DNA from: an uncultured Helcococcus sp.
Lineage (GTDB): Bacteria; Bacillota; Clostridia; Tissierellales; Peptoniphilaceae
DNA: 5,949 nucleotides
Reading direction: 5' to 3'
NCBI GenBank assembly: GCA_937926545.1
Contig: CALAZW010000073.1
Location: 1 to 5,949 of the forward strand
Shown here: in pieces, positions 5,914 through 5,949 of the stretch
How the letters are laid out: each line of letters starts with the position of its first letter
Position numbering within the stretch: the first letter of the stretch is position 1
Program-made: the position numbers and the translations under genes
The notes under the pieces: model-generated
What the model saw: the letters and a program-made list of their open reading frames with translations, nothing else
What the model was told of the DNA's origin: nothing
The model's database searches: none

Positions 5914-5933
5914 AATATTTAGTTTGTAATTCT

Positions 5934-5939
5934 ATTATA
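5934..5939 (-). promoter_or_regulatory. -10 box of the metK leader promoter
   Basis: A perfect TATAAT on the minus strand lies about 20 nt upstream of the riboswitch P1 helix, so transcription would start near 5927. The matching -35 box would fall beyond the right edge and cannot be seen. Confidence 0.6.
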
Positions 5940-5949
5940 TACTTTAATT

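Overview
The window reads as ordinary chromosome of a low-GC Gram-positive anaerobe (Bacillota, probably Clostridia or Tissierellia). The basis is the AT-rich intergenic DNA, strong AGGAGG ribosome binding sites, an S-box (SAM-I) riboswitch in front of metK, intrinsic terminators with U-tracts, and clostridial-type TetR and radical SAM proteins. I cannot name the species. All six genes lie on the minus strand, so they are described below in transcription order, from high to low coordinates.

Unit 1 (about 5939 to 4538): a -10 box at the window edge, a SAM-I riboswitch with its terminator, then metK (S-adenosylmethionine synthetase), closed by a strong intrinsic terminator. A specific 7+3 bp antiterminator can be drawn between the 3' strand of P1 and the 5' arm of the terminator.

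Unit 2 (about 4530 to 2441): an AT-rich promoter region with a 10-bp palindrome, a six-helix MntP-like membrane protein, and a 460-residue radical SAM protein of unrecognised function. The two genes are 8 nt apart and the first stop codon lies inside the second gene's ribosome binding region. A near-perfect hairpin terminator follows.

Unit 3 (about 2370 to the left edge): an extended -10 promoter with a very short predicted leader, a TetR-family regulator, tadA (tRNA adenosine deaminase) overlapping it, and dnaE (DNA polymerase III alpha, first 443 codons only) starting 1 nt after tadA. This places a ligand-responsive regulator at the head of a unit holding tRNA-modification and replication genes.

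There is no gene-free stretch above 300 bases. The three intergenic gaps (2345-2483, 4463-4598, 5775-5949) are explained by promoters, terminators and the riboswitch. I saw no mobile element, CRISPR array, tRNA or rRNA. Nothing here is clearly a new system. The least explained parts are the MntP-like/radical SAM pair and the TetR-tadA-dnaE arrangement.
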